A stretch of 34,837 bases of DNA from Pseudomonas sp. PICF141 (GTDB taxonomy: Bacteria; Pseudomonadota; Gammaproteobacteria; Pseudomonadales; Pseudomonadaceae): positions 1 through 34,837 of the forward strand of contig NZ_MUNM01000032.1 of the NCBI RefSeq assembly GCF_002286815.1. The letters are read 5' to 3'. Shown here piece by piece: positions 17,202-26,598 of the stretch (the first letter of the stretch is position 1; each line of letters opens with the position of its first letter). The position numbers and the translations under genes were made by a program. The notes beneath the pieces were generated by a model. That model was not told the origin of the DNA. It did not search any database and worked only from the letters and a program-made list of their open reading frames with translations.

Positions 17202-18115
17202 GGTGCTTTAAAGGCCTGTACGTCGGACAAGGTGGGAATCGAAGGTTGCGCGCCAGCCCGGGTGACCGACAGCGCAGCGGCGATCTGGCCAAAACGGATT
17301 GCATCGACCTCGCTTTTGCCGGTCGCCAGCGCCGCGGCGAAACCACCGACGAATGTGTCACCGGCCGCGGTGGTGTCGACCGCTTTCACTTTCTCTGCCG
17401 GGAAATGTTCGAAGCGTGTGCCATCGGCCAATACCGAGCCTTGGGCGCCAAGGGTGATGATCACCTTGCCCGCGCCCATGGCGATCAAACGGGTCGCTGC
17501 GGTTTTAGCAGTACTCAGGGAATCCACTGGCAATCCGCTCAAGGCCGTGGCTTCGCTTTCGTTGGGTATTAGGTAATCGATGGCGGCATACCAATCCGCC
17601 GGCAGCGGGCGACTGGCCGGTGCCGGATTGAGAATCACGGTTTTACCCAATTCACGACCCCGTTTCAGAGCATGGCCGACCGTGGCATCTGGCACTTCCA
17701 GCTGACAGATGATGACATCCGCCGCTTGCAACACCGCGTCGAAACGGTCGATGACTTCGGGCGTGAGCGAACCGTTGGCACCGGCAACAATCACGATTGC
17801 GTTCTGACTGTTGTCATCGACCACGATCAATGCCACGCCACTGGAGTCTTCGACCGTGCTGACTGCCTGGCAATCGATCTGCTCGGCCAACAACGCCCCG
17901 CGCAGCGTTTCGCCATAGGCGTCATTGCCGACACAACCGACCATCGACACCTGCGCCCCCAGCCGCGCCGCGGCCACGGCCTGGTTCGCGCCCTTGCCGC
18001 CGGAAACCGTGGCAAACGATTCGCCGATCAGCGTTTCACCACCACGGGGCAGCCGTGGCGCACGGGTTACCAGGTCCATGTTCAGGCTGCCTATCACCAC
18101 TACTTTTGCTGGCAT
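17198..18115 (-). CDS. rbsK: Ribokinase
   Basis: 305 aa PfkB-family kinase that converts D-ribose and ATP to ribose 5-phosphate. N-terminal substrate motif: [20 protein letters not shown] with the following [15 protein letters not shown]. The C-terminal signature is [17 protein letters not shown], with the catalytic Asp in AAGD. NPAPA and NESEA, which helps bind Mg-ATP, lie between. It starts at ATG 18115, 41 bases after rbsR; the ribosome site is weak, so translation may depend on the upstream gene. Confidence 0.97.
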   Translation of the reverse strand: MPAKVVVIGSLNMDLVTRAPRLPRGGETLIGESFATVSGGKGANQAVAAARLGAQVSMVGCVGNDAYGETLRGALLAEQIDCQAVSTVEDSSGVALIVVDDNSQNAIVIVAGANGSLTPEVIDRFDAVLQAADVIICQLEVPDATVGHALKRGRELGKTVILNPAPASRPLPADWYAAIDYLIPNESEATALSGLPVDSLSTAKTAATRLIAMGAGKVIITLGAQGSVLADGTRFEHFPAEKVKAVDTTAAGDTFVGGFAAALATGKSEVDAIRFGQIAAALSVTRAGAQPSIPTLSDVQAFKAP

Positions 18116-18156
18116 ACATCACTACTCGTCAATTCTGTTTCAGCGTGCTTTTGGGT

Positions 18157-19176
18157 TCAGCGGTATTGCGAGAATGCACCGGCCAGCGGCGCAGTCGATT
18201 CGCGCAGGACAATACTGGGCGTCACGATGCGCTGATCAGTTGCCAGATCCGGCGTGGCAATCCTGCGCAACAGCACTTCGGCTGCCATCTCGCCAAGCTG
18301 CAGGATCGATTGGCCAACGGTGGTCAGCGCGGGATAGACGTAACGGCTCATCTGGATATCGTCGAAGCCGATCACCGACAACTCGCTGGGCACACGAATA
18401 TTGCGTTCGGCGGCGGCGCGCAATACACCGATGCCGATCATGTCGTTGCCGGCAAAGATCGCACTGGGTCGATTCTTTTCCAGCAGGATCGCCGCGGCGT
18501 TGTAACCACCGGTGCTGGTGAAGTCGCTTTCCAGCCTGCGCTCGCGAGGCACTTCGACGCCCGCCTCTTTCAAGGCGCGGCAATAACCGGCCAGACGCAT
18601 CTGCGCCACGCTGGTGTTCGCCGGGCCGCCGATCGTGGCGATGTCCCGATGCCCCAGGTCCAGCAGGTGCCGGGTCGCCAGGTAGGCACCGTATTCATGA
18701 TCGATGCGCACCAGATCGGCATCGAGACCTTCCAGCCCTCGGTCGACGATCACCATCGGCGTACGCACACCCGCCAGACCTTCGGCCAGACCGCTATCCC
18801 CGCCGGCCGAGGCAACGATCAGGCCGTCAATGCGTTTTTCCAGCAACACGCGAAGGTAGCTGCGTTGCTTGTCCGGGTTGTCGTCGGAGTTGCAGAGGAT
18901 GACGCAATAGCCGTTGCGCTCGCAGTAATCCTCGATGCCCCGGGCCAACTCAGCGAAGTACGGGTTGAGGCTGTTGGGCACCAGCAGCCCGATGGTCGCG
19001 GTGGTTTTCGCTTTCAATGACCGGGCCACGGCGCTGGGCACGTAGTCGAGGCTTTGGATTGCCGCTTCGACTTTCAGACGCACTTCTTCACTGACCGGCC
19101 GCGTCTTGTTCACCACGTGGGAAACCGTGGTGTAGGAAATGCCTGCGAGTGCCGCTACATCCTTGATCGTTGCCAT
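18157..19176 (-). CDS. rbsR: LacI-family ribose operon repressor
   Basis: 339 aa. The N-terminal LacI helix-turn-helix is clear (MATIKDVAALAGISYTTVSH, residues 1-20) with the hinge helix PSAVARSLKAK at about 51-61. A periplasmic-binding-protein-like effector domain follows (TIGLLVPNSLNPYFAELARG; AIFAGNDMIGIGVLRAA; VIGFDDIQMSRYVYPALTTV). It is expected to release its operator when ribose binds. It lies inside the operon, three bases after rbsC, so it is autoregulated. A perfect 14-bp palindrome upstream of rbsB (22815-22828) is the likely binding site. Confidence 0.95.
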   Translation of the reverse strand: MATIKDVAALAGISYTTVSHVVNKTRPVSEEVRLKVEAAIQSLDYVPSAVARSLKAKTTATIGLLVPNSLNPYFAELARGIEDYCERNGYCVILCNSDDNPDKQRSYLRVLLEKRIDGLIVASAGGDSGLAEGLAGVRTPMVIVDRGLEGLDADLVRIDHEYGAYLATRHLLDLGHRDIATIGGPANTSVAQMRLAGYCRALKEAGVEVPRERRLESDFTSTGGYNAAAILLEKNRPSAIFAGNDMIGIGVLRAAAERNIRVPSELSVIGFDDIQMSRYVYPALTTVGQSILQLGEMAAEVLLRRIATPDLATDQRIVTPSIVLRESTAPLAGAFSQYR

Positions 19177-19179
19177 GAC

Positions 19180-20157
19180 TCAGGTCCGCCGGCTTGCGCG
19201 CTGACTGCGATAAGTATCAAGCACCACCGCCACCACGATAACCGCCCCGGTGATGATGCGTTTGGTGGGTTCGGTCGCGCCGATCTGCGCCAGACCGGCC
19301 GCCAATACCGAGATGATCAGGACGCCAAAGAATGTGCTGATGACCGAACCGCGTCCGCCCATCAGGCTGGTGCCGCCGATCACCACCGCGGCGATCACTT
19401 GCAGCTCCAGACCGGAGCCGGCGTTCGGGTCCGCCGCTTCCAGGCGCGAGATCTGAAACAACGCAGCAATCCCGGCCAGCAGCCCCATCAGGCTGAAGAC
19501 CATGATTTTGTAGGGCTTCGGATTGATCCCGGCCAGGCGCACGGCTTCTTCGTTGGTGCCAATGCCAATCAGGTAACGACCGAAAACGGTGCGCGTCAGC
19601 ACGGCTTGGGCGATGAAGATAATCAGCAAGGCAATGATGAATGACGGCGAGATGCCGAACGCGATCGGGTTGGACAGCCAGGCGAAGGCATCGCCGATAT
19701 AGGCAGTGCGCGAACCGGTCATCTGATAGGCCAGGCCTCGCGCCATCTCCAGCACGCCGAGGGACACGATGAACGACGGAATCCGCCACGCCACGGTGAT
19801 CGAGCCGGTGATGGTCCCGGCCAATGCCGCTATCGCCATGCCGAGCAAAGCCGCAGGCAAAACGCTCCAGCCCCAACCGAGAATCGCTACGCTGACCGCC
19901 GAGGCCGCGAGCGCCAGTACCGACCCCACCGACAAGTCGATACCGCCGATGATCAATACGAAAGTCATGCCGACCGCCAACACCATCAAATCAGGAATCT
20001 GGTTGGCCAGGGTGCTGAAGGTGTCGTAGGACAGGAAATGGCTGCTCAGGATCGAGAACAGCGCGATCATTGCCAGCAAGGCACCGGCCAGGCCCAGATA
20101 AGTACCGAGGCCATAAAAATTGCCACTACGTTTGCCGGCCAAAGATGCAGTATTCAT
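19180..20157 (-). CDS. rbsC: Ribose ABC transporter permease
   Basis: 325 aa inner-membrane protein of the BPD_transp_2 family with about eight to ten hydrophobic segments. Recognisable blocks are DLMVLAVGMTFVLIIGGIDL with SVGSVLALAA, which is the family signature, GRYLIGIGTNEEAVRLAGIN (the coupling region for RbsA), and VIGGTSLMGGRGSVISTFFG. Two copies form the channel for ribose delivered by RbsB. Its ATG overlaps the rbsA stop (ATGA, 20157-20154), so the two are coupled. Confidence 0.96.
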   Translation of the reverse strand: MNTASLAGKRSGNFYGLGTYLGLAGALLAMIALFSILSSHFLSYDTFSTLANQIPDLMVLAVGMTFVLIIGGIDLSVGSVLALAASAVSVAILGWGWSVLPAALLGMAIAALAGTITGSITVAWRIPSFIVSLGVLEMARGLAYQMTGSRTAYIGDAFAWLSNPIAFGISPSFIIALLIIFIAQAVLTRTVFGRYLIGIGTNEEAVRLAGINPKPYKIMVFSLMGLLAGIAALFQISRLEAADPNAGSGLELQVIAAVVIGGTSLMGGRGSVISTFFGVLIISVLAAGLAQIGATEPTKRIITGAVIVVAVVLDTYRSQRASRRT

Positions 20158-21707
20158 GGAAGATCCCTAGGCGCGGCTTCGTTGAGCAGCGCATCACGTT
20201 TTTGGTAGCCGGCGAACGCGGCAGCAAGCAAATCATCCTGGGTCCAGCTGTCCCGCTCGAAGGTGTCGATCAGACGCCCTGCCGACAACACACCGATGCG
20301 ATCGCAGATCAGCATCAGTTCACGCAGGTCGCTGGATACCACTACCAGCGCCTTGCCCTGACGGGCCAACTCACCGAGTAATGCGTAGATATCGAACTTG
20401 GCACCAACGTCGATGCCACGGGTCGGCTCATCGAACAGCATCACCGCGCAATCACGCTCGAGCCAGCGGCCGATCACGACTTTCTGCTGATTGCCACCGG
20501 ACAGTTCCGAGACCCATTGCGCCGGGCTGGAACTGCGGATGCGCATGGCGTTGATCTGACGCTGGGCCAGAGAAATCTCGTCATCCTTGTTGACGAAGCC
20601 ACCGCTGGAAATCACCGGCATATTGCCCAAGGCGATGTTGGCACTGATCGATTGCGTGAGCAGCAAGCCTTCGCCCTTGCGGTCTTCGGTGATCAGTGCA
20701 ATTCCATGACCAACCGCGTCGGCCGGCGAACGGATACTCACCACCTGAGCTGACGCCCCCAGCGCGACGGTGCCGCTGTCGGCTGTATCGGCACCGAAGA
20801 TCAAGCGCAACAACTCGGTGCGCCCCGCCCCGATCAAACCGGAAATCCCGAAAATCTCACCGGCGCGCACTTCGAACGATACGTCTCGAACCTTATCGGA
20901 ACGGGTCAGCCCTTTGACCGTCAAGGCCGGCGCGCCGATCTTGCGCGGCCCCATGTCGATATGCTCGCCCAATTCACGGCCGACCATCAGTGTGACCAGT
21001 TGCTCGCTGTTGTAGTTGGCCATCGGTTCGACGCAGACCAGATGGCCGTCACGCAGAACCGCGATGCGCTGGGCGACCCTTGCCAGTTCTTCGAGGCGGT
21101 GGGAAATGTAGATGATCGACACGCCACGAGCCTGCAGGCGCGTGATCTGCTCGAACAGCATTTCGACTTCACGGGCTGTGAGCATGGCTGTCGGCTCGTC
21201 GAGAATCAGCACGTGGCAATCGCCGATCAGGTTGCGAGCGATCTCGACCATTTGCTGATGACCAATACCCAGCTCACCAACCAGCGTATCCGGATCGATG
21301 GCGTCCAGGCCGACGTGGACCATGGCCTCGATCGCCGCCTTGCGCAGTTGTTTGCGGCTGATCCAGCCACCGTGGCTGGGCAGGTTATCGAGAAACAGGT
21401 TTTCCGCCACCGACAATGTCGGCAACAGGTTGAGTTCCTGCATGACCATGCGAATGCCCAGCTCTTCGGCCTGGCCCCGGCTGCCGGGGCGGTAGTCCTG
21501 CCCCTGAAATTGCATCTGGCCGGCAGTCGGTGTAACCAGCCCGCCAATGATCTTCGACAAGGTGCTTTTACCGGCGCCATTCTCGCCGGTCAGCGCCAGC
21601 ACTTCTCCGCGCATCAGCGTCAGGTCGATGCCGGTGAGAACAGGTTGGGCATAGGTCTTACCGATCCCGCTGACCGAGAGGACAGCGCTCGGGGCGCAAA
21701 CTGACAT
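20154..21707 (-). CDS. rbsA: Ribose ABC transporter ATP-binding protein (two fused domains)
   Basis: 517 aa from ATG 21707, which has GGAG at seven bases' spacing; an in-frame start at 21743 lies inside the upstream hairpin and is less likely. Domain 1: Walker A GENGAGKST, signature-like LGIGHQQMVEIARNL, Walker B VLILDEPTAML. Domain 2: degenerate Walker A GLIGAGRTELLRLIFG, signature LSGGNQQKVVIGRWL, Walker B VMLFDEPTRGIDVG. This tandem layout is typical of monosaccharide importers (CUT2 class), where only the first site is a full ATPase. It is peripheral to the inner membrane, bound to RbsC. Confidence 0.96.
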   Translation of the reverse strand: MSVCAPSAVLSVSGIGKTYAQPVLTGIDLTLMRGEVLALTGENGAGKSTLSKIIGGLVTPTAGQMQFQGQDYRPGSRGQAEELGIRMVMQELNLLPTLSVAENLFLDNLPSHGGWISRKQLRKAAIEAMVHVGLDAIDPDTLVGELGIGHQQMVEIARNLIGDCHVLILDEPTAMLTAREVEMLFEQITRLQARGVSIIYISHRLEELARVAQRIAVLRDGHLVCVEPMANYNSEQLVTLMVGRELGEHIDMGPRKIGAPALTVKGLTRSDKVRDVSFEVRAGEIFGISGLIGAGRTELLRLIFGADTADSGTVALGASAQVVSIRSPADAVGHGIALITEDRKGEGLLLTQSISANIALGNMPVISSGGFVNKDDEISLAQRQINAMRIRSSSPAQWVSELSGGNQQKVVIGRWLERDCAVMLFDEPTRGIDVGAKFDIYALLGELARQGKALVVVSSDLRELMLICDRIGVLSAGRLIDTFERDSWTQDDLLAAAFAGYQKRDALLNEAAPRDLP

Positions 21708-21720
21708 AAAAACGCTCCAT

Positions 21721-21743
21721 GTGCTCGCCCAGGAGGCGAGCAC
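21721..21743 (-). promoter_or_regulatory. Intercistronic stem-loop between rbsB and rbsA
   Basis: A perfect 9-bp stem (21721-21729 with 21735-21743) has a 5-base loop. It lies between the rbsB stop and the rbsA ribosome site. On the minus strand a T5 run follows only after 8 bases, so complete termination is unlikely. Such hairpins protect the 3' end of binding-protein mRNA, giving more binding protein than transporter. Confidence 0.6.
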
Positions 21744-21762
21744 CGTTGTGTCGCCAGAAGGA

Positions 21763-22719
21763 CTACTTGGTCACCAGTTCTACCGGAGTTTCGATGACGC
21801 CGTTGACGCCGCTATCGACTGCCTTGCCGTTGATGATGTTCAGCGCCGTCTCGATGCCGAACACCGCTTGCCGGGCAGCAAACTGGTCGGCGGTGGCCAG
21901 CACGCGACCGTCCTTGAGCATTGGCTTGATGGCGTTGATATTGTCGTAACCGACCACTTGCACCTTGCCGGCCTTGCCCGCCGCACGCACAGCAGATACT
22001 GCGCCGACGGCCATGCTGTCATTGCCGGCCAACAGAGCCTTGATGTTCGGGTATTCGCTGAGCATCGACGAGGCAACTTTGCCGCCCTTGTCGATTTCCC
22101 AATCACCGGATTGCAGGGACACGACTTTGATCTGCGCCGCTTGCATCGCATCCTTGAAGCCCGCCGTACGCTGCTGGGCATTGGTGGTGGTGGAAACGCC
22201 TTCAATGATGCCGACTTCGTCACCAGCCTTCAGCTGTTTGGCCAGGTACTCACCCACCAGACGCGCGCCTTTGCGGTTATCCGGGCCTACGAATGGAACG
22301 GTGATGTTTTTGCTTTTGACCACGGCCGGGTCCAGCTGGTTATCAATGTTGATCACGGTGATGCCGGCATCAACCGCTTTCTTGATGACCGGGACCATAG
22401 CCTTGGAATCTGCCGGCGCGATGACCAATGCGTTGACCTTGGACAAAATCATTTGTTCGACGATGCGCGTCTGGCCGGCCGTGTCCGTTTCGTCCTTGAT
22501 GCCGTTGGAGATCAGCTCAAAATCGCCGGAGTGATCTTTCTGGTAAGCCTTGGCGCCGTCTTCCATGGTCAGGAAAAATTCGTTGGCCAGGGATTTCATG
22601 ACCAAGGCGACTTTCGGTTTTTCAGGGGTTTGGGCGAAAGCCGAAGAGACGGGCAATGCAGCGGATGCGGCAGCCAGCATGGCGACAGCAAGAAGACGTC
22701 CAGCGAATGGCAGCTTCAT
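21763..22719 (-). CDS. rbsB: Periplasmic ribose-binding protein
   Basis: 318 aa. The signal peptide is MKLPFAGRLLAVAMLAAASA and on to VSSAFA, with cleavage before QTPEKP. The mature part is a type I sugar-binding protein (Peripla_BP_4): KVALVMKSLANEFFLTMEDG, VNALVIAPADSKAMVPVIKK, AGITVINIDNQLD, LLAGNDSMAVGAVSAVRAAG and VVGYDNINAIKPMLKDG, with Asp and Asn placed for sugar hydroxyls. It is the first gene of the operon, with GGAG before ATG 22719. The order B-A-C-R-K-D differs from E. coli (D-A-C-B-K-R). It should collect ribose, including that released by the nucleoside hydrolase. Confidence 0.95.
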   Translation of the reverse strand: MKLPFAGRLLAVAMLAAASAALPVSSAFAQTPEKPKVALVMKSLANEFFLTMEDGAKAYQKDHSGDFELISNGIKDETDTAGQTRIVEQMILSKVNALVIAPADSKAMVPVIKKAVDAGITVINIDNQLDPAVVKSKNITVPFVGPDNRKGARLVGEYLAKQLKAGDEVGIIEGVSTTTNAQQRTAGFKDAMQAAQIKVVSLQSGDWEIDKGGKVASSMLSEYPNIKALLAGNDSMAVGAVSAVRAAGKAGKVQVVGYDNINAIKPMLKDGRVLATADQFAARQAVFGIETALNIINGKAVDSGVNGVIETPVELVTK

Positions 22720-22814
22720 GGGTTCACTCCGATCTTATGATTATTTTGAGCAACACTTGCGCTGGACTTTGCCTGGAACCCTGAGCCTCACTGGATCAAG
22801 CCCTAAGACAACCG

Positions 22815-22828
22815 CGCAAACGTTTGCG
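22815..22828. promoter_or_regulatory. Perfect palindrome, candidate RbsR operator
   Basis: CGCAAACGTTTGCG is a perfect 14-bp palindrome with the central CG and AAACGTTT core typical of LacI/PurR/RbsR operators. It lies 95 bases upstream of the rbsB start, in the only promoter region of the operon. Confidence 0.75.
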
Positions 22829-22898
22829 TAGACCGAACTATGCGAAGGCTATGGCGTTTTGTCAACGACCGGTTTTGTGGCTCGGCTGGCCTTTTACA

Positions 22899-23351
22899 TC
22901 ACGCCGTGGTGCTGACCAGATTGCCGCTGCTGGAACCCTTGGCCAGCTCTTTCACCAGATTGCCCGTCACTTGCGCAAGCGCAGCACTGGTATCGGCAAT
23001 TTGCCCCTGAATCGACATGACTGCGGTGGCTTTGGCTTCCGGAGTCGGATAATTCGCTGCTTGAGCCGCGGCCAGTTGCTGCTGCTGTTCGCGCAATTGC
23101 TGCTGAAGTTCCTGCATGCGTTTGAGCAGTACCTGCACCGCAATGCTTTGATTGCTGCTTTTTCCGGATTTGGTTTCGCCTCGAGTTTGCGTACCGCCAC
23201 CGGTTCTGACTTGATTCTCACTACCCGCCTCTTCACCCAGGGCTTGGGCTGAAGCGTCGGACGTCGCCTCACTCAAGGCGTTGATGGTCGCCGCTGGTTT
23301 GCCCGCGACAGTGATGGCACCTGCATTTGGAAAACCGACAGTTAACGACAT
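22899..23351 (-). CDS. FlxA-like coiled-coil hypothetical protein
   Basis: 150 aa from ATG 23351, which has AGGAG five bases upstream; the frame extends to 23480 but without a better start. A small-residue N-terminal region (MSLTVGFPNAGAITVAGKPA) is followed by a disordered stretch rich in Ser, Thr, Gly and Gln. A Gln-rich coiled coil (LLKRMQELQQQLREQQQQLA) and a helical tail with QGQIADTSAALAQVTGNL follow. The layout resembles FlxA-like proteins. No signal peptide or enzyme motif is present. It stands alone between the rbs promoter and ansB, transcribed away from ansB. The function is unknown. Confidence 0.7.
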   Translation of the reverse strand: MSLTVGFPNAGAITVAGKPAATINALSEATSDASAQALGEEAGSENQVRTGGGTQTRGETKSGKSSNQSIAVQVLLKRMQELQQQLREQQQQLAAAQAANYPTPEAKATAVMSIQGQIADTSAALAQVTGNLVKELAKGSSSGNLVSTTA

Positions 23352-23450
23352 GTGAACTCCTGGAAAAGATCCCTTTAAAGGAGCATCGACCTGAGCGGGA
23401 GTTTCTTTAGCACTGATTGCCGATTTTGCAAGGCGACTTTCTAAATGGAG

Positions 23451-23495
23451 GTCGGAGAGCCGAACGAAAAAGTTACCCATGTTCGGGATCCCGGA
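23451..23495 (+). promoter_or_regulatory. Two AauR-like upstream activator sites for ansB
   Basis: GTCGGAGAGCCGAA (23451-23464) and TTCGGGATCCCGGA (23482-23495) each match TTCGG-N4-CCGAA at nine of ten fixed positions. Their centres are 31 bp apart, three helical turns, as expected for a sigma-54 activator. I recall this motif as that of AauR, the acidic-amino-acid response regulator of P. putida, whose targets include ansB. Confidence 0.6.
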
Positions 23496-23523
23496 CGAGG
23501 GAGCGCGAACACTTTTCTGGATG

Positions 23524-23536
23524 TTTCAATAATTTA
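23524..23536. promoter_or_regulatory. Candidate IHF site between the activator sites and the sigma-54 promoter
   Basis: TTTCAATAATTTA matches WATCAANNNNTTR at all but one position. It sits in an AT-rich stretch midway between the activator sites and the -24 element, where IHF bends DNA at sigma-54 promoters. Confidence 0.5.
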
Positions 23537-23581
23537 TATAAAAATCATGGGGTTAAAAGATCTTCTTGTTGAATGCCAGGC

Positions 23582-23597
23582 TGGTACAGATCCTGCT
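23582..23597 (+). promoter_or_regulatory. Sigma-54 (-24/-12) promoter of ansB
   Basis: TGGTACAGATCCTGCT has GG (23583-23584) and GC (23595-23596) separated by exactly ten bases, as in TGGCAC-N5-TTGC. Transcription would start near 23608, leaving a leader of about 70 bases before ansB. Confidence 0.7.
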
Positions 23598-23643
23598 CTT
23601 CCTCTACACCCCCGGCGTTCAGATCTGCCTGGGGCGCTTCTAG

Positions 23644-24768
<1,125 letters not shown>

Positions 24769-24809
24769 TCCCCCCTCGTCCGACCTGTTCCGGTCAGACA
24801 ACGCAGTCA

Positions 24810-24833
24810 CCACTCGCCAGCCTTGGCGAGTGG
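24810..24833 (+). terminator. Hairpin after ansB
   Basis: CCACTCGCC (24810-24818) pairs perfectly with GGCGAGTGG (24825-24833) around 6 bases. No T-run follows, so it may be a 3'-end stabiliser or a weak terminator. Confidence 0.5.
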
Positions 24834-24981
24834 TTCAAGAACTATTCCGATAAAAAATTTCCCATCGTCCTACACCAAACGGAAAAAACTACTGTCAGAG
24901 GATTTTCTTGAATTTTAAGCAGTTGCGAAAATGCCTACAGTTAAATACTGTATGCACGTACAGCTTAATAAGGATAATTCC

Positions 24982-25221
24982 GTGGCCACTAGCTCTTCCT
25001 CTCCTGATACCTACGAACGCCTGGGTATGCGCGTTCAGAAAATCATCAATTCCCCCACCGCTCAAAAAGCCAAAGCGGCACTGATCTTCCGTCTTCCGGA
25101 TGAATCGGTGGATGAGTGGGAACGCTTGCTCGAGGAAATCGACGAGAACGACAACGTCACCCTTGCTCATCGCGATGATGGCGGCGTGCAGGTTTTCTGG
25201 GTTGTGCCGAAGGAAGACTGA
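24982..25221 (+). CDS. DUF1654 family protein
   Basis: 79 aa from GTG 24982, which has AGGA seven bases upstream. An ATG at 24931 is in frame but the intervening residues do not look like the family. The sequence after a Ser-rich start (SPDTYERLGMRVQKIINSPT), the central QKAKAALIFRLPDESVDEWE and the end DDGGVQVFWVVPKED fit DUF1654, a small domain largely restricted to Pseudomonas and its mobile elements. No catalytic residues are known. It is cytoplasmic by sequence. Only four bases separate its stop from endA, so the two are cotranscribed. Confidence 0.82.
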   Translation: MATSSSSPDTYERLGMRVQKIINSPTAQKAKAALIFRLPDESVDEWERLLEEIDENDNVTLAHRDDGGVQVFWVVPKED

Positions 25222-25225
25222 GTCA

Positions 25226-25915
25226 ATGAGTGTCCGCTGGTTAGCTTTACTGCTTCTGTGTATCACCCTCGGCGCCCAGGCTGGCGCACCACGCACCTTC
25301 AACGAAGCCAAGAAAGTCGCGTGGAAATTGTACGCTCCGCAATCCACCGAGTTTTATTGCGGCTGCAAATACACTGGCAACCGCATAGACCTCGCGGCTT
25401 GCGGTTATGTGCCGCGCAAAAATGCCAAACGCGCCTCGCGCATCGAATGGGAGCATATTGTTCCGGCCTGGCAGATCGGCCATCAGCGCGAGTGCTGGCA
25501 ACAAGGTGGTCGCAAGAACTGCACGCGGTACGACCCGACCTATCAGAAAGCCGAGGCCGATCTGCACAATCTGGTGCCGAGCATCGGCGAGGTGAATGGC
25601 GATCGAAGCAACTTCAGCTTCGGCTGGTTGCCCGTACAATCGGGTCAATACGGTTCATGCCTGACACAGGTCGACTTCAAGGCGAAGAAGGTCATGCCCC
25701 GCCCTTCCATTCGCGGCATGATTGCCCGGACGTATTTCTACATGAGCAAGCAATACGGCTTGCGCCTGTCAAAACAGGATAGGCAACTGTATGAAGCCTG
25801 GAACAAGACCTATCCGGTACAGGCCTGGGAACGTCAACGCAATCAGAGCGTTGCTTGCGTGATGGGGCGCGGCAACGAATTTGTCGGCCCGGTGGACTTG
25901 AAAACCTGCAACTGA
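25226..25915 (+). CDS. endA: Secreted endonuclease I (EndA/Vvn-type nuclease)
   Basis: 229 aa. The signal peptide is residues 1-19 (WLALLLLCITLGAQA). The mature enzyme shows the endonuclease I fold: FYCGCKYTG, the catalytic RIEWEHIVPAWQIGHQ with His77, and ADLHNLVPSIGEVNGDRSNF with the Mg-binding Asn residues. The mature part has eight Cys, which in relatives form four disulfides that keep the enzyme inactive in the cytoplasm. It cuts DNA non-specifically in the periplasm or outside the cell, for nutrient use or against incoming DNA. It is coupled to the DUF1654 gene and followed by a strong terminator. Confidence 0.94.
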   Translation: MSVRWLALLLLCITLGAQAGAPRTFNEAKKVAWKLYAPQSTEFYCGCKYTGNRIDLAACGYVPRKNAKRASRIEWEHIVPAWQIGHQRECWQQGGRKNCTRYDPTYQKAEADLHNLVPSIGEVNGDRSNFSFGWLPVQSGQYGSCLTQVDFKAKKVMPRPSIRGMIARTYFYMSKQYGLRLSKQDRQLYEAWNKTYPVQAWERQRNQSVACVMGRGNEFVGPVDLKTCN

Positions 25916-25932
25916 CCAGCCGCTGAAAACAC

Positions 25933-25963
25933 AAAGGCCTGAGGCATCACACCTCAGGCCTTT
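25933..25963. terminator. Bidirectional intrinsic terminator after endA
   Basis: AAAGGCCTGAGG (25933-25944) pairs perfectly with CCTCAGGCCTTT (25952-25963) around 7 bases. It lies between the convergent endA and SPOR-lipoprotein genes and can serve both. Confidence 0.9.
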
Positions 25964-25984
25964 GTTCGTTTCCACCGCTGTTTT

Positions 25985-26350
25985 TTATTGAGCCGTCGGG
26001 TGTTCGACCACCAGCGACTCGATATTCCTTTTCTTTGCCCGGGTGAGCGCTGCCGTCACTTCAGCTTGCTTGGCTTGTGCCTCGGCTTCCGAATTAAACG
26101 GCCCTATCAGGATCCGAACCTTTCCATTCTCCCTGATGACGCTGGAAACGAAGCTATGCTCAATCAACCAGCCGCTCAGGTCGCTGACCGCCTGGGGGGT
26201 TTCGCCGCGCACCTCGACGTCCCATTGTGGACCTGTTGTCGCTGCAGGCGCGGAGGTAACTGTCGGTTGCGGCTTTTGAGCGTCAACCTCCTTAGCCTCA
26301 TCGCACCCGACCAACATCAATACTGCGATTACCAAGGCCACTTTGCGCAC
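25985..26350 (-). CDS. SPOR-domain lipoprotein
   Basis: 121 aa. A lipoprotein signal, MRKVALVIAVLMLVGC, puts the lipidated Cys at residue 16; the next residue is Asp, which in E. coli would favour inner-membrane retention. A Pro/Thr/Ala linker leads to a SPOR-like domain (about 42-115): WDVEVRGETPQAVSDLSGWL, VIRENGKVRILIGPFNSEAE, then AQAKQAEVTAALTRA. SPOR domains bind denuded peptidoglycan at the division septum. The specific role of this protein is not known to me. It converges on endA and shares its terminator. Confidence 0.78.
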   Translation of the reverse strand: MRKVALVIAVLMLVGCDEAKEVDAQKPQPTVTSAPAATTGPQWDVEVRGETPQAVSDLSGWLIEHSFVSSVIRENGKVRILIGPFNSEAEAQAKQAEVTAALTRAKKRNIESLVVEHPTAQ

Positions 26351-26598
26351 AACGCTTCCCTCTGAATGCTGAAAACGACGATTTTAACACTCATGGATCC
26401 GGCTCGAGCGCCGCAAAAGGGGCGCAAAACAACGAGAATGATGGTTGCGGCCTCTGTATAGTTACGCCTTGGGAATTAATGCAGCATCTGCGCGTCAGAA
26501 AGAGGCACCCAAACCGCGAGACTTCGCACTAATCTATACCTATACCGACCTCTGCACTGTCCAAATCAGGTGCCCTACAAGCAATCAAGGAGAAAACC

